Below, piece after piece: positions 20,067 through 31,698 of a stretch of DNA of 64,000 nt. Made by a program: the position numbers and the translations under genes. The stretch comes from Polynucleobacter sp. 30F-ANTBAC (GTDB lineage Bacteria; Pseudomonadota; Gammaproteobacteria; Burkholderiales; Burkholderiaceae), in assembly GCF_018882385.1 (NCBI RefSeq), contig NZ_JACVON010000002.1, forward strand, positions 558,001-622,000. The letters are read 5' to 3'. The notes under the pieces were generated by a model. The model ran no database searches and was not told the origin of the DNA. It was given only the letters and a program-made list of their open reading frames with translations. The first letter of the stretch is position 1. Each line of letters starts with the position of its first letter.

Positions 20067-21358
20067 CAAGTTTGCACAACCGACATATTCAGCCATTAAT
20101 TTTGGCTGGTTTAAGTGGCGATAACTGGCGCTTAAAAGATTATGTTGCCCGTGGTGGTTATGCTCAATTGCGTAAGATTTTGAGTGAAGGCACGACGCCT
20201 GAAGCTGTGATTGCTGAAGTAAAGGCATCAGGTTTACGTGGTCGTGGCGGTGCTGGTTTCCCAACAGGTTTGAAGTGGAGTTTTATGCCACGCCAGTTCC
20301 CTGGTAGCAAATACTTGGTTTGTAATACAGACGAAGGTGAGCCTGGTACTTTCAAAGATCGTGACATCATTCGATACAACCCGCACGCGTTAATTGAAGG
20401 CATGGCGATTGCTGCTTATGCCATGGGTATTGATGTGGGTTACAACTATATTCACGGAGAAATCTGGGAAGGTTATGCGCGCTTTGAAGAAGCTCTTGAA
20501 GAAGCACGTGCGGCAGGTTTCTTGGGTAACAAGATTTGTGGTTCAGAGTTTTCATTCCAGTTGCATGCGCATCATGGTTGGGGTGCTTATATCTGTGGTG
20601 AAGAAACTGCCTTGCTTGAATCTTTAGAGGGTAAAAAGGGCCAACCGCGTTTCAAACCGCCTTTCCCAGCCAGTTTTGGTTTGTACGGTAAGCCAACGAC
20701 GATTAACAATACCGAGACCTTTGCTGCTGTACCGTTCATTTTTGCTGTGGGTGGTGAGACCTACGCTAAGTTGGGTAAACCGAATAACGGTGGCACCAAA
20801 ATATTCTCAATTTCAGGTGACGTAGAGCGTCCTGGTAATTATGAGATTCCATTGGGCACATCCTTTGCTACGCTCTTAGATCTTGCGGGCGGCATGCGAG
20901 GCGGCAAAAAAATTAAAGCTGTGATTCCGGGTGGATCATCTGCGCCAGTGATTCCGGGTGCCATGATGATGGAAACCGACATGGATTACGACAGCATCGC
21001 TAAAGCGGGATCAATGTTGGGTTCTGGTGCTGTGATCGTGATGGATGAAACGCGTTGCATGGTGAAATCCTTGTTGCGTTTATCTTATTTCTATCACGAA
21101 GAATCATGTGGTCAATGCACACCTTGCCGCGAAGGTACAGGTTGGTTATGGCGCATAGTAAATCGTATTGAGCATGGCCAGGGTCGCCCAGAAGATTTAG
21201 ATCTTTTGAACGATGTGGCAGCCAATATTCAAGGAAGAACTATTTGTGCATTAGGCGATGCTGCGGCAATGCCGGTGCGTGGCATGTTGAAGCATTACAT
21301 GGATGAGTTTGCGTATCACGTTGAGCACAAGCGTTGCATTGTGCCGGCTTACGTTTAA
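20063..21358 (+). CDS. nuoF: NADH-quinone oxidoreductase subunit F
   Basis: A 431-residue 51-kDa-type subunit that binds NADH and FMN and carries the N3 [4Fe-4S] cluster. The nucleotide-binding phrase is [16 protein letters not shown] near residue 65; cluster cysteines are in [12 protein letters not shown] and a later cysteine in GRTICALGD. It overlaps nuoE by four bases. Confidence 0.98.
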   Translation: MTSLHNRHIQPLILAGLSGDNWRLKDYVARGGYAQLRKILSEGTTPEAVIAEVKASGLRGRGGAGFPTGLKWSFMPRQFPGSKYLVCNTDEGEPGTFKDRDIIRYNPHALIEGMAIAAYAMGIDVGYNYIHGEIWEGYARFEEALEEARAAGFLGNKICGSEFSFQLHAHHGWGAYICGEETALLESLEGKKGQPRFKPPFPASFGLYGKPTTINNTETFAAVPFIFAVGGETYAKLGKPNNGGTKIFSISGDVERPGNYEIPLGTSFATLLDLAGGMRGGKKIKAVIPGGSSAPVIPGAMMMETDMDYDSIAKAGSMLGSGAVIVMDETRCMVKSLLRLSYFYHEESCGQCTPCREGTGWLWRIVNRIEHGQGRPEDLDLLNDVAANIQGRTICALGDAAAMPVRGMLKHYMDEFAYHVEHKRCIVPAYV

Positions 21359-21385
21359 GCGTCTCAGAGAGTTACGGGAAAAAAG

Positions 21386-23704
21386 ATGGTTGAAATCGAA
21401 ATTGATGGTAAATCGGTAGAAGTCGAGCAAGGCTCTATGGTGATGGATGCGGCCAAGAAAGTTGGTACGCACATTCCTCATTTTTGCTATCACAAGAAAT
21501 TATCGATCGCGGCTAACTGCCGTATGTGTTTGGTGGAAGTAGAAAAGGCTCCTAAGCCTTTGCCTGCTTGCGCAACGCCTGTGACACCTGGCATGAAGAT
21601 TCACACGCATTCTGAGAAAGCCATCCAAGCGCAAAAGTCGGTGATGGAGTTTTTGTTGATCAATCACCCATTGGATTGCCCTATTTGCGACCAGGGTGGT
21701 GAATGCCAGTTACAAGATTTAGCAGTTGGTTACGGTAAAACAACCTCACGTTACTCAGAAGAGAAGCGTGTGGTGTTCCATAAGAATGTGGGCCCATTAA
21801 TTTCGATGGAAGAGATGAGTCGCTGCATTCACTGCACACGTTGCGTTCGATTCGGTCAAGAGATCGGTGGCGTGATGGAGTTGGGCATGCTTAACCGCGG
21901 CGAGCATTCAGAGATTACCTCGTTTGTTGGTCAATCAGTTGACTCTGAGTTATCGGGCAACATGATTGATTTGTGTCCGGTTGGCGCATTAACAAGCAAA
22001 CCTTTCCGTTACTCAGCCCGCACTTGGGAATTGGGTCGTCGTCGTTCGGTTAGTCCGCATGACTCTATGGGTAGCAACATTGTTCTTCAAACGAAAGCCA
22101 ATCAAGTTTTACGCACAGTTCCATTAGAGAACGAAGCACTTAATGAATGCTGGATCAGTGATAAAGACCGTTTTGCTTACGAAGGTTTGAATGGTGCTGA
22201 TCGTTTGAAATCGCCGATGGTGAAGCAGGATAACGTATGGATTCAAACGGACTGGGAAACAGCTTTAGATTATGTTGCTCGCTCTTTGAACTCTATCAAA
22301 GCCGACCATGGTTCCGATGCGATTGCCGCACTGGCTCATCCTATGGCGAGTGTTGAAGAGTTATATCTTTTACAAAAAGTTGTACGTGATCTGGGCTCTA
22401 ACAACATAGAAACTCGTTTACGCCAACAGGATGTGAGTGGGTTTGCTGAAGCAGCATCCAAAGCCCCTTGGTTGGGTATGAAGGTGGCGGATGTTTCTCA
22501 ATTGCAGAGAGCTTTCTTCATCGGTAGCTTCTTACGTAAAGATCAACCGTTGTTAGCGGCACGTATTCGTGCGGCTTCAAAGCGTGGCCTTAAAGTGACT
22601 CGCTTGGGTGCTAGCTCAGAAGATTGGTTAATGCCTATCGCAGCAACTGCTTTGGCAACGCCTTCGAATTGGCCTGCTGAATTAGCGGGCGTGGCATCTG
22701 CAGTTGCTCAAGCTAAGGGTATTGGTGCGCCAAGTAATGCAACAGTTAGCGCTCATGCACAAGCCATTGCTGATAGCCTTTTAACGGGCGAGCGTAAAGC
22801 TATATTCCTTGGTTCTGCTGCTATGGCACATCCTCAGTTTGCGCAATTGCATGCTTACGCACAATTCATTGCCGAGCAAACCCAAGCTGTATTGGGATTC
22901 TTACCAGAAGGTGGTAACTCAGTGGGTGCTCACCTCGTGAAGGCAGTTTCCACTTCTGGAGTTCAAGGCATTCTTGGTAAGGATCTAAAAGCAGTGGTGA
23001 TGCTCGGTGTAGAGCCTGGTGCTGATCTCATTGACCCTCAGTTAGCAAAGGCGGCATTGGCTAAAGCCGGTACTGTCATTGCTATGACTGCATTTGATAG
23101 TGCTGAGTTAAGAGAAGTGGCTGACGTATTGTTGCCAGTAACGCCTTACACAGAAACGTCCGGCAGTTATATCAATGCTGAAGGTACTTTGCAAACCGTT
23201 CAAGCGGCTGTTCGCCCACTTGGTGAAGCCCGTCCTGCATGGAAAGTATTAAGAGTGTTAGGCCAAGTGCTTGGTTTAGAAAACTACTACTTCAATAGTT
23301 CCGATGAGGTATTGGCTGAAGCTTTGCCAACTAACTTTGAAACTCAATTAAGTAATCAAACAACTATTGTTCCAGCGGTGACAAGTGTGTTCACACCAGC
23401 GATTGAACGTTTGACGGATGTGACGATTCACTCTACGGACCCGATTGTGCGCCGCGCGCCAGCATTGCAGTTAACGCAAGATGCTAAGCGAGCAGTCAAA
23501 CTAGGTTTACCTAGCAATCTATTTGTTCAGTTAGGTTTAAAAGAAGGGGATGCAGTTAAGGTATCCCAATTGGGAGCTAGTGTTGTTATGCCAGCAACTG
23601 AAGACAAGCACCTCATGGATGGCGTGGTTCGCTTATCGGCTGGCACTGCTGCAAGTGCTGCCTTGGGTTCAATGAATGGTCAATTGTCAGTGGAGCGCGT
23701 ATGA
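21386..23704 (+). CDS. nuoG: NADH-quinone oxidoreductase subunit G
   Basis: A 772-residue 75-kDa-type subunit. The N-terminal part holds a [2Fe-2S] ferredoxin domain ([15 protein letters not shown]), a segment with the N5 cluster ([18 protein letters not shown]) and the N4 cluster ([13 protein letters not shown]). A molybdopterin-oxidoreductase-like domain without cofactor follows from about residue 220. It overlaps nuoH by four bases (ATGA). Confidence 0.97.
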   Translation: MVEIEIDGKSVEVEQGSMVMDAAKKVGTHIPHFCYHKKLSIAANCRMCLVEVEKAPKPLPACATPVTPGMKIHTHSEKAIQAQKSVMEFLLINHPLDCPICDQGGECQLQDLAVGYGKTTSRYSEEKRVVFHKNVGPLISMEEMSRCIHCTRCVRFGQEIGGVMELGMLNRGEHSEITSFVGQSVDSELSGNMIDLCPVGALTSKPFRYSARTWELGRRRSVSPHDSMGSNIVLQTKANQVLRTVPLENEALNECWISDKDRFAYEGLNGADRLKSPMVKQDNVWIQTDWETALDYVARSLNSIKADHGSDAIAALAHPMASVEELYLLQKVVRDLGSNNIETRLRQQDVSGFAEAASKAPWLGMKVADVSQLQRAFFIGSFLRKDQPLLAARIRAASKRGLKVTRLGASSEDWLMPIAATALATPSNWPAELAGVASAVAQAKGIGAPSNATVSAHAQAIADSLLTGERKAIFLGSAAMAHPQFAQLHAYAQFIAEQTQAVLGFLPEGGNSVGAHLVKAVSTSGVQGILGKDLKAVVMLGVEPGADLIDPQLAKAALAKAGTVIAMTAFDSAELREVADVLLPVTPYTETSGSYINAEGTLQTVQAAVRPLGEARPAWKVLRVLGQVLGLENYYFNSSDEVLAEALPTNFETQLSNQTTIVPAVTSVFTPAIERLTDVTIHSTDPIVRRAPALQLTQDAKRAVKLGLPSNLFVQLGLKEGDAVKVSQLGASVVMPATEDKHLMDGVVRLSAGTAASAALGSMNGQLSVERV

Positions 23705-24777
23705 GCGATTTAATTCAAGCAATTAATACGCAAGGCCTTGCTCTATTTGGCGAGATGCTATGGCCAATCGTTTGGATCTTATTAAAGATAATCATCATTG
23801 TTCTCCCCATGTTTGGCTGCGTGGCTTATTTAACATTGTGGGAGCGTAAGCTAATTGGTTGGATGCATATTCGTTTGGGACCTAACCGTGTAGGACCTTT
23901 AGGTTTGTTACAGCCAATTGCCGATGCTCTTAAGTTATTACTTAAAGAAGTCATCATGCCAAGTAAAGCCAACAAGGTGCTTTACATTGTGGCGCCCGTG
24001 ATGGTGATTGCTCCAGCATTTGCTGCTTGGGCAGTGATTCCTTTTCAAGCAGACATGGTGTTGGCCAATGTTAATGCGGGTCTTCTTTATGTGATGGCTA
24101 TTACATCCATCGGGGTGTATGGCATTATCTTGGCAGGTTGGGCCTCTAACTCTAAATATGCATTCTTAGGTGCGATGCGCGCCTCAGCTCAGATGGTCTC
24201 TTATGAGATTGCCATGGGTTTTGGCCTTGCTGCAGTATTAGTGGTTTCGGGCACGCTTAACTTGTCGGATATTGTGAAGTCTCAGCAAAGCGGATACTTT
24301 GCGAGTATTGGCTTGAACTTCTTGTCATGGAACTGGTTACCTTTATTGCCAATGTTCCTGATCTACTTTATTTCAGGTGTTGCTGAATTGAACCGTCATC
24401 CATTTGATGTGGTTGAGGGCGAGTCTGAGATTGTTGCGGGTCACATGATTGAATACTCAGGTATGGCTTTTGCTATGTTCTTCTTGGCTGAGTATGCCAA
24501 CATGATTTTGATTGCTGCTTTGACGTCGATCTTGTTCTTTGGGGGCTGGTCACCAATTGTGGATGCTCCAATCTTAAGAGATATCCCTGGATTTTTCTGG
24601 TTAGCAGGTAAGACCTTCTTCTTTTTGTCTTGCTTTATCTGGTTAAGAGCTTCTTTCCCACGTTATCGCTATGACCAATTGATGCGTTTAGGTTGGAAGG
24701 TATTCATGCCCATCTCTATCTTCTGGATTTTATTGTTGGGTGCTTGGGTATTGTCGCCCTGGTCAATTTGGAAATAA
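23701..24777 (+). CDS. nuoH: NADH-quinone oxidoreductase subunit H
   Basis: A 358-residue membrane subunit at the junction with the peripheral arm, forming the quinone entry. It has about eight helices and the conserved loops [20 protein letters not shown] and [16 protein letters not shown]. It ends 12 bases before nuoI. Confidence 0.98.
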   Translation: MSDLIQAINTQGLALFGEMLWPIVWILLKIIIIVLPMFGCVAYLTLWERKLIGWMHIRLGPNRVGPLGLLQPIADALKLLLKEVIMPSKANKVLYIVAPVMVIAPAFAAWAVIPFQADMVLANVNAGLLYVMAITSIGVYGIILAGWASNSKYAFLGAMRASAQMVSYEIAMGFGLAAVLVVSGTLNLSDIVKSQQSGYFASIGLNFLSWNWLPLLPMFLIYFISGVAELNRHPFDVVEGESEIVAGHMIEYSGMAFAMFFLAEYANMILIAALTSILFFGGWSPIVDAPILRDIPGFFWLAGKTFFFLSCFIWLRASFPRYRYDQLMRLGWKVFMPISIFWILLLGAWVLSPWSIWK

Positions 24778-24789
24778 GGCGGAGAATAG

Positions 24790-25284
24790 ATGATGTTTCA
24801 ACGTATCCGTGAGTTTTTATCTAGCCTTCTATTGAAGGAACTTTTTCAGGGTTTAGCTGTTACTGGTAAGTATTTATTTAAAACAAAAAATACCATTCAA
24901 TACCCAGAAGAGAAGACGCCAATGTCACCTCGTTTTCGTGGTGTGCATGCCTTGCGCCGTTATGAAAATGGCGAAGAGCGTTGCATTGCTTGCAAACTAT
25001 GTGAGGCTGTTTGCCCGGCAATGGCAATCACGATTGAATCCGATCAACGGGATGATGGTTCACGTCGCACAACCCGTTATGACATTGATTTAACAAAATG
25101 CATTTTCTGTGGTTTCTGTGAGGAAGCTTGCCCCGTGGATGCCATTGTTGAAACCCACATTCATGAGTACCACGGTGAAAAACGTGGTGACTTGTATTTC
25201 ACAAAAGAAATGTTATTGGCAATTGGCGATCGTTATGAGACTGAGATTGCAGCCAACAAATCAGCGGATGCTAAATACAAATGA
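24790..25284 (+). CDS. nuoI: NADH-quinone oxidoreductase subunit I
   Basis: A 164-residue ferredoxin-like subunit with clusters N6a and N6b. Two CxxCxxCxxxCP motifs are complete: [12 protein letters not shown] and [12 protein letters not shown]. An amphipathic N-terminal helix lies on the membrane arm. Two adjacent ATG codons are possible starts. It overlaps nuoJ by four bases. Confidence 0.98.
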   Translation: MMFQRIREFLSSLLLKELFQGLAVTGKYLFKTKNTIQYPEEKTPMSPRFRGVHALRRYENGEERCIACKLCEAVCPAMAITIESDQRDDGSRRTTRYDIDLTKCIFCGFCEEACPVDAIVETHIHEYHGEKRGDLYFTKEMLLAIGDRYETEIAANKSADAKYK

Positions 25285-25904
25285 TGCTTGAACCTAAAAC
25301 CCTTCTTTTTTATATTTTTGCAGCAATCTTAGTGATAGCTGCTTTGCGCGTTATTACGGCTCGCAATCCTGTTCATGCGGCTTTATTTTTGGTGCTCTCT
25401 TTCTTTACAGCCGCCGCCATTTGGATGTTGCTGGAAGCAGAGTTCTTGTCAATCATGTTGGTTTTGGTTTATGTCGGCGCCGTCATGGTTTTATTCCTAT
25501 TTGTGGTGATGATGTTGGATCTGGATTTGGATCACTTGCGTAAGGATTTTCAAAAGTACTTGCCAGTGGCTTCCCTTGTGGGGGCAATCATTGTTGCTGA
25601 AATGGCTATTGTTTTGATTCGTGGCTTTATTGGGACAGCTCAGCCTGTTGCAGCATTCAGTCCTGAAGTGGCTGCCAACAACACAAAGGCGTTGGGTATT
25701 TTGCTCTACACCACTTATTTATTTAGCTTTGAAGTTGCGGGTGTTATTTTGTTGGTGGGCATTATTGCTGCAGTGGCCTTAACTTTGCGTCGTCGTAAAG
25801 ATAAGAAGACTCAAGATATTGCTGAGCAAATTCGAACACGTAAAGAAGATCGTGTGCGTATCGTGACTTCTATGTCATCAAATTCTTCATCTGATCAGCA
25901 ATAA
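25281..25904 (+). CDS. nuoJ: NADH-quinone oxidoreductase subunit J
   Basis: A 207-residue membrane subunit with five helices and the family segment [17 protein letters not shown] near residues 60-77. The C-terminus is a long charged, serine-rich cytoplasmic tail ending SSDQQ, not needed for the fold. The start is one of two overlapping ATG codons at 25281 and 25284. Confidence 0.96.
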   Translation: MMLEPKTLLFYIFAAILVIAALRVITARNPVHAALFLVLSFFTAAAIWMLLEAEFLSIMLVLVYVGAVMVLFLFVVMMLDLDLDHLRKDFQKYLPVASLVGAIIVAEMAIVLIRGFIGTAQPVAAFSPEVAANNTKALGILLYTTYLFSFEVAGVILLVGIIAAVALTLRRRKDKKTQDIAEQIRTRKEDRVRIVTSMSSNSSSDQQ

Positions 25905-25926
25905 GAAAAAGGAAAAGGACTTAGCT

Positions 25927-26235
25927 ATGACTATCACGTTAGCCCACTACCTTGTTCTCGGTGCCATCCTGTTTGCGATTGGTGTTGTAGGTATTTTCTT
26001 AAATCGTAAAAACATCATTGTTTTGTTAATGGCCATTGAGTTGATGCTTTTGGCCGTCAACATGAATTTCATCGCTTTCTCACACTATTTAGGTGATATG
26101 AGCGGGCAGGTTTTTGTATTCTTTATTTTGACTGTTGCAGCGGCTGAAGCTGCTATTGGTTTAGCTATCTTAGTAACGATGTTCCGTAAGCTTGACACGA
26201 TTCATGCTGAAGATCTTGGACAGCTGAAGGGCTAA
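25927..26235 (+). CDS. nuoK: NADH-quinone oxidoreductase subunit K
   Basis: A 102-residue three-helix antiporter-like membrane subunit. The conserved glutamates are in [11 protein letters not shown] and in [12 protein letters not shown], both part of the proton path. It lies 22 bases after nuoJ behind an AAGGA-type ribosome site. Confidence 0.97.
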   Translation: MTITLAHYLVLGAILFAIGVVGIFLNRKNIIVLLMAIELMLLAVNMNFIAFSHYLGDMSGQVFVFFILTVAAAEAAIGLAILVTMFRKLDTIHAEDLGQLKG

Positions 26236-26248
26236 GCAGAAATCTCAT

Positions 26249-28306
26249 ATGACAACTCCAACCTTAAATCCTCTAGTACTTCTAGCAATTCCATTAGCAC
26301 CCTTATTAGGTTCTGCGATTGCTGGTTTATTTGGTACTAAATTCTTTGGCAACTTAATTGGTCGAACAGCATCGCATACCGTCACTATTTTAGGTGTGGC
26401 AATTGCTTGTCTCTTATCGTTCATGGTTTTGAATGATGTGATGGCGGGTGCTAGGTTCAATGAAACTATTTACACATGGATGCAATTAGGTGAGTTAAGC
26501 CTAGAAGTTGGCTTCTTGGTCGACCCTTTAACTGCCATGATGATGGTGGTGGTGACGTTTGTATCTTTGATGGTGCACATTTACACCATTGGCTATATGT
26601 CTGAGGACGAGGGGTATGCTCGCTTCTTCTCCTATATCTCATTGTTTACATTTGCCATGTTGATGTTGGTGATGAGTAATAACTTCTTGCAGCTTTTCTT
26701 TGGTTGGGAAGCTGTTGGATTGGTCTCCTATTTATTGATTGGCTTTTGGTACAAGCGACCTACAGCGATTTTTGCCAATATGAAAGCTTTCTTGGTGAAT
26801 CGTGTAGGTGACTTTGGCTTCATCCTTGGTATTGGCCTGTTGTTGGCTTATAGCGGTAGCATGAGCTACAACGACGTCTTTGCTCAAAAAGAAATGATGT
26901 TGCAGCAAGTGTTGCCTGGTACCGATTGGAATCTTTTAACCGTGGCTTGCATCTGCTTATTCATCGGAGCGATGGGTAAATCAGCTCAGTTCCCATTACA
27001 CGTTTGGTTGCCTGACTCGATGGAAGGCCCGACCCCCATTTCTGCATTGATTCACGCTGCCACTATGGTGACAGCGGGTATCTTCATGGTGAGCCGTATG
27101 TCACCGTTGTTTGAGTTATCTGATACGGCCTTGTCTTTTGTCTTAATCATTGGCTCGATCACTGCTTTGTTTATGGGTTTCTTGGGCATTGTGCAAAACG
27201 ATATTAAGCGCGTCGTGGCTTATTCCACATTGTCACAGCTGGGCTATATGACAGTTGCCTTGGGTGTTTCAGCCTACCCAATTGCTGTATTCCATTTAAT
27301 GACTCATGCATTCTTCAAGGCTCTTTTGTTCTTGGGAGCAGGTAGCGTGATCATGGGTATGCACCACGATCAAGACATGCGCAACATGGGTGGTCTATGG
27401 AAGTACATGCCGATTACTTGGTTGACCTCATTGCTTGGCTCTTTAGCCTTGATCGGCACACCATTCTTTTCTGGCTTCTACTCGAAAGATTCCATTATTG
27501 AAGCGGTAGCTGCAAGTCACATCTACGGTTCTGGATTTGCTTACTTTGCGGTCATGGCGGGTGTATTTATTACAGCCTTCTACTCATTCCGTATGTATTT
27601 CTTAGTATTCCACGGTAAAGAGCGCTTTGGTCAGGCACACGATGCTCATCACAGTGATGATCACCATGACGACCATCATGATGATCACCATCATGGTTTG
27701 GCTCCAGGTCAGAAACCTCATGAGTCTCCATGGGTTGTGACCTTGCCTTTGGTGCTTTTGGCCATCCCATCCGTTGTGATTGGTTATTTAGCGATTGGCC
27801 CAATGGTATTTGGTGAGTTTTTTGGCGACTCTATTTTGGTTGATGCCGTTAAGCATCCGGCCATGAAAGAGTTGTCTGATGCATTCCATGGTCCAGTTGC
27901 TATGGCATTTCATGCATTGCATACGCCAGTACTTTATTTGGCGCTCGGTGGCATTGTGACTGCTGCAGTTTTCTATTTATGGCTACCTCAAATACCTGCT
28001 TTCTTCGCACGGGTTCTTTCTCCTGTGAAGAAGGTATTGGATAACAAGTATTACTTGGATGACTTTAATCAAGCTGTATTTGCAAAAGGTGCTCGTTTGC
28101 TGGGTGCTGGCTTGTGGAAGGGTGCTGACCAAAAATTAATCGATGGTTTGATTGTGAATGGTAGTGCCAACATGATTGCGTACTTCTCTAGTCGTGTTCG
28201 TAAAGTTCAATCAGGCTTCTTGTATCACTACGCATTTGCAATGATCTTAGGTTTAATCGGTTTGATTGCCTGGATTTTGTACACCCATTTGGGCAGCATT
28301 CAATAA
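26249..28306 (+). CDS. nuoL: NADH-quinone oxidoreductase subunit L
   Basis: A 685-residue antiporter-like subunit at the distal end of the membrane arm, with the long lateral helix at the C-terminus. Core segments: FFGWEAVGLVSYLLIGFW (key glutamate), GAMGKSAQFPLHVWLPDSMEGPTP by its key part KSAQFPLHVW, and HLMTHAFFKALLFLGAG. An unusual cytoplasmic or periplasmic loop near residues 465-483 is almost entirely His and Asp. Confidence 0.98.
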   Translation: MTTPTLNPLVLLAIPLAPLLGSAIAGLFGTKFFGNLIGRTASHTVTILGVAIACLLSFMVLNDVMAGARFNETIYTWMQLGELSLEVGFLVDPLTAMMMVVVTFVSLMVHIYTIGYMSEDEGYARFFSYISLFTFAMLMLVMSNNFLQLFFGWEAVGLVSYLLIGFWYKRPTAIFANMKAFLVNRVGDFGFILGIGLLLAYSGSMSYNDVFAQKEMMLQQVLPGTDWNLLTVACICLFIGAMGKSAQFPLHVWLPDSMEGPTPISALIHAATMVTAGIFMVSRMSPLFELSDTALSFVLIIGSITALFMGFLGIVQNDIKRVVAYSTLSQLGYMTVALGVSAYPIAVFHLMTHAFFKALLFLGAGSVIMGMHHDQDMRNMGGLWKYMPITWLTSLLGSLALIGTPFFSGFYSKDSIIEAVAASHIYGSGFAYFAVMAGVFITAFYSFRMYFLVFHGKERFGQAHDAHHSDDHHDDHHDDHHHGLAPGQKPHESPWVVTLPLVLLAIPSVVIGYLAIGPMVFGEFFGDSILVDAVKHPAMKELSDAFHGPVAMAFHALHTPVLYLALGGIVTAAVFYLWLPQIPAFFARVLSPVKKVLDNKYYLDDFNQAVFAKGARLLGAGLWKGADQKLIDGLIVNGSANMIAYFSSRVRKVQSGFLYHYAFAMILGLIGLIAWILYTHLGSIQ

Positions 28307-28329
28307 GACAACAGATAGAGCTCCTCCAC

Positions 28330-29796
28330 ATGATTCTTTCTTACGCAATTTGGTTACCAATTATTTTTGGTTTGATAATTTTGTTCACGGGTTCGGACAA
28401 TAGCAAAGGCTATGTGCGAATCATGGCTTTGATTGGCTCGTTGATCAGCTTTGCCGTGACTTTGCCACTCATTAGTGGTTTTGATACCAGTACAGCCGCT
28501 ATGCAGTTCGTAGAGCAGGTGTCTTGGATTCCTCGTTATGACATTAATTACTACTTGGGCGTTGATGGCATTTCCATGTGGTTTGTTGTTTTAACTGCCT
28601 TAATCACTGTGATTGTTGTGATTGCTGCGTGGGAAGTGATCACGGTTAATGTGGCGCAATACATGGCGGCATTCATGATCTTGTCAGGTCTCATGATTGG
28701 TGTCTTCGCAGCTTTGGATGGCATGCTGTTCTATGTGTTTTTTGAGGCCACATTGATTCCGATGTACATCATCATCGGTGTTTGGGGTGGTCCGAATCGC
28801 GTTTATGCCGCATTTAAATTCTTCTTGTACACCTTATTCGGCTCATTACTCACGCTAGTTGCAATTTTGTATCTCTATAACGTGACGGATACCTTTAGCA
28901 TTTTGGCTTGGCATAAAGCGCCTTTAGATATTGTGGAGCAAGTCCTCTTATTTGGGGCGTTCTTCATGGCCTTTGCTGTGAAAGTGCCGATGTGGCCTGT
29001 GCATACCTGGTTGCCCGATGCTCACGTCGAAGCACCAACAGGTGGTTCTGTCGTTTTGGCAGCAATCATGTTGAAATTAGGCGCGTACGGCTTCTTGAGA
29101 TTCTCTTTACCGATTGCTCCTGATGCTAGTCAGTATTTAGCACCGATTGTGATTACCTTGTCATTGGTCGCTGTGATCTATGTGGGTCTCGTGGCTTTGG
29201 TGCAATCCGATATGAAAAAGCTTGTGGCTTACTCATCGATTGCGCACATGGGTTTTGTGACTTTAGGCTTCTTTATCTTTAATCCGCTTGGGGTTGAGGG
29301 TGCCATCGTTCAGATGATTTCACACGGTTTTATTTCAGCTGCGATGTTCTTAAGTATTGGCGTGCTGTATGACCGTATGCATTCTCGTCAAATAGCTGAT
29401 TACGGTGGCGTGGTTAATAAGATGCCTAAGTTCACCGCTTTTGCTGTGTTATTCGCTATGGCCAATTGTGGTTTACCTGCAACCTCTGGTTTCGTTGGTG
29501 AGTTCATGGTGATATTGGCGGCAGTTGATTATGATTTTGTGATTGGTATTTTGGCTGCTACCGCTTTGATCTTGGGCGCGGCTTATTCTCTTTGGATGAC
29601 CAAGCGAGTCTTCTTTGGTGAAGTGACCAATAAGCATGTTGAAGAGTTAACCGATATTAATAAACGCGAATTTTTAATCATGGGCATCTTGGCAATCTTT
29701 ACGATTGGCATGGGTGTTTATCCAAAACCATTTACTGATGTGATGCATGTTTCTGTTATCGAGCTTTTAAAGCACGTTGCAGTTAGCAAGCTTTGA
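28330..29796 (+). CDS. nuoM: NADH-quinone oxidoreductase subunit M
   Basis: A 488-residue antiporter-like proton-pumping subunit with about 14 helices. Typical segments are YYLGVDGISMWFVVLTAL, FFEATLIPMYIIIGVWGG with its key glutamate, and KVPMWPVHTWLPDAHVEAP. It lies 23 bases behind nuoL. Confidence 0.98.
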   Translation: MILSYAIWLPIIFGLIILFTGSDNSKGYVRIMALIGSLISFAVTLPLISGFDTSTAAMQFVEQVSWIPRYDINYYLGVDGISMWFVVLTALITVIVVIAAWEVITVNVAQYMAAFMILSGLMIGVFAALDGMLFYVFFEATLIPMYIIIGVWGGPNRVYAAFKFFLYTLFGSLLTLVAILYLYNVTDTFSILAWHKAPLDIVEQVLLFGAFFMAFAVKVPMWPVHTWLPDAHVEAPTGGSVVLAAIMLKLGAYGFLRFSLPIAPDASQYLAPIVITLSLVAVIYVGLVALVQSDMKKLVAYSSIAHMGFVTLGFFIFNPLGVEGAIVQMISHGFISAAMFLSIGVLYDRMHSRQIADYGGVVNKMPKFTAFAVLFAMANCGLPATSGFVGEFMVILAAVDYDFVIGILAATALILGAAYSLWMTKRVFFGEVTNKHVEELTDINKREFLIMGILAIFTIGMGVYPKPFTDVMHVSVIELLKHVAVSKL

Positions 29797-29820
29797 TCCT
29801 GATTTAGGAAAGAAAAAAAT

Positions 29821-31302
29821 ATGCAAGCGATTGACCTGATTGCCATGTTGCCGGAGCTAGTTCTCCTTTCAGTTGCCTGTTTGCTGTTGCTAACAGCATT
29901 CATGAATGAGCCGCAGGCTAATGATGATGATATTTTTTACACTCCTCGTGGCACAGGGTTAGCTTATAACGTCACCTTAGCAACGTTAATTGGCTTAAGT
30001 GCTGCTTTTGGTTTGCAAGCCGTTGACCAGCCCATTCATGCTTTTAATAATTTATTTGTGGTTGATGCTTTATCAAGCCTTCTTAAATCAGTATCTTGTT
30101 TGGCAGTTTTCATCAGCTTGATTTACTCCAAAAAGTACCTGATGGATCGTGGTTTATTCAGAGTTGATTTCATTGTTTTGACCCTGTTAGCTTTAGTCGG
30201 TCAGTGCATCATGATTTCAGGTTCTAACTTATTGACACTTTATTTGGGTCTTGAGTTATTGGCTTTGCCAACTTACGCCATCGTTGCGATGCGACGTGAT
30301 TCAGCCCTGTCTGCTGAGTCGGCTATGAAATATTTCATCTTGGGCGCATTGGCATCAGGCTTCTTGTTGTACGGTATTTCCATGTTGTATGGCGCTACAG
30401 GAAGTCTTGATTTGGATGAGATTCTTAAGGCCGTTGGCGATGATCGTATTAATAAGTTAGTGCTAGCGTTTGCTGTTGTATTCATTGTTTCAGGCTTGGC
30501 ATTCAAGTTAGGTGTTGCTCCATTCCATATGTGGGTGCCAGACGTTTACCAGGGTGCACCAACAGCGATCACACTCATGATTGCTGGAGCACCTAAATTA
30601 GCCGTATTTGCTTTGATGTACCGCTTATTGGTGGGTGGTTTATTACCATTAACTCAAGACTGGCAACCAATGATCATGATTTTGGCTGTTCTGTCGTTGG
30701 TCATTGGTAACTTAACAGCGATTGCGCAAACCAATATCAAGCGGATGTTGGCGTACTCCACTATTTCTCACATGGGTTTCATGATTCTTGGCATGTTGTC
30801 GATTTTTGATGAGCACGCCTACAGTGCAGCACTTTTCTATGCTGTGACTTACGTATTAACTACTTTGGGCTCTTTTGGCTTATTGATGATTTTGTCTCGT
30901 CAAGGTTATGAGTGTGAGACTCTTGATGATCTCAAGGGCTTAAATCGTCGTAACCCATGGATGGCTTTTATGGGGCTGGTATTGATGTTCTCTTTGGCAG
31001 GTATTCCGCCAACAGTGGGTTTTGCCGCAAAGCTATCGATCCTTGAAACCTTGGTGGATGGTGGTTATCTCTATTTAGCGATTATTGCTGTGTTGACATC
31101 TCTAGTGGGCGCTTTCTACTATCTAAGAGTTGTGAAAGTGATGTACTTTGATGAGCCTACTCAGACCGCCCCGATTGAAGGTGGTGGTGTTGCCAAAACT
31201 CTCTTTACCCTCAATGGTTTATTTGTTTTGTTGTGCGGCATTTATCCAGCTACGTTAATGGCACTTTGTTTATCGGCCATGTCAAAAACCCTACTGAGTT
31301 GA
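29821..31302 (+). CDS. nuoN: NADH-quinone oxidoreductase subunit N
   Basis: A 493-residue antiporter-like proton-pumping subunit, the last gene of the nuo set. Typical segments are [18 protein letters not shown] and [20 protein letters not shown]. No clear intrinsic terminator is seen in the 70 bases before the next gene, so the following small genes may be cotranscribed. Confidence 0.97.
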   Translation: MQAIDLIAMLPELVLLSVACLLLLTAFMNEPQANDDDIFYTPRGTGLAYNVTLATLIGLSAAFGLQAVDQPIHAFNNLFVVDALSSLLKSVSCLAVFISLIYSKKYLMDRGLFRVDFIVLTLLALVGQCIMISGSNLLTLYLGLELLALPTYAIVAMRRDSALSAESAMKYFILGALASGFLLYGISMLYGATGSLDLDEILKAVGDDRINKLVLAFAVVFIVSGLAFKLGVAPFHMWVPDVYQGAPTAITLMIAGAPKLAVFALMYRLLVGGLLPLTQDWQPMIMILAVLSLVIGNLTAIAQTNIKRMLAYSTISHMGFMILGMLSIFDEHAYSAALFYAVTYVLTTLGSFGLLMILSRQGYECETLDDLKGLNRRNPWMAFMGLVLMFSLAGIPPTVGFAAKLSILETLVDGGYLYLAIIAVLTSLVGAFYYLRVVKVMYFDEPTQTAPIEGGGVAKTLFTLNGLFVLLCGIYPATLMALCLSAMSKTLLS

Positions 31303-31372
31303 TGCAACGCCTGTTAATTGAAATTCAGTTAAGATCATCGCATTACTCATTGGATAGATCAGGAAGCAATTT

Positions 31373-31693
31373 ATGGCACCTGCAGGTTTAAGCGCAGAAT
31401 CGTGGTTAGTGATATTAATTGCTCTAGTAGCAGCCAATATTTCTTTTTTCTCGCCAAAGTTTTTATTTGTAAAAACTTTGGCGGATAAGCATATTGGATG
31501 GTGTTTGCTTGAAATGTTATTTTGGTATGCCGTAGTTGGTTTTGTGGCTTACATTTTTGAGAGCATGATTGGTAATCCATTCTCTAAACGTTGGGAATTC
31601 TACGCTGTGACTGTCTGCCTATTTTTAGTGGGAGCATTCCCGGGCTTTACTTGGCGTTTTTTAGTCAAACATCGTCAGTCAGCGCAAAACTAA
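31373..31693 (+). CDS. DUF2818 family membrane protein
   Basis: A 106-residue inner-membrane protein with three predicted helices (about residues 8-24, 44-64 and 78-95). It matches the DUF2818 family, small proteins I know from betaproteobacteria directly behind nuoN. That steady link suggests a role in complex I assembly or function, but nothing is proven. An AGGA ribosome site precedes the ATG, and the gene sits 5 bases before the NUDIX gene. Confidence 0.8.
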   Translation: MAPAGLSAESWLVILIALVAANISFFSPKFLFVKTLADKHIGWCLLEMLFWYAVVGFVAYIFESMIGNPFSKRWEFYAVTVCLFLVGAFPGFTWRFLVKHRQSAQN

Positions 31694-31698
31694 TCACC

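Noticed and set aside
27570-27803. Minus-strand open frame opposite the His-rich part of nuoL
   Set aside because: It arises from the GAT/CAC-rich repeat on the other strand and has no ribosome site or family features.
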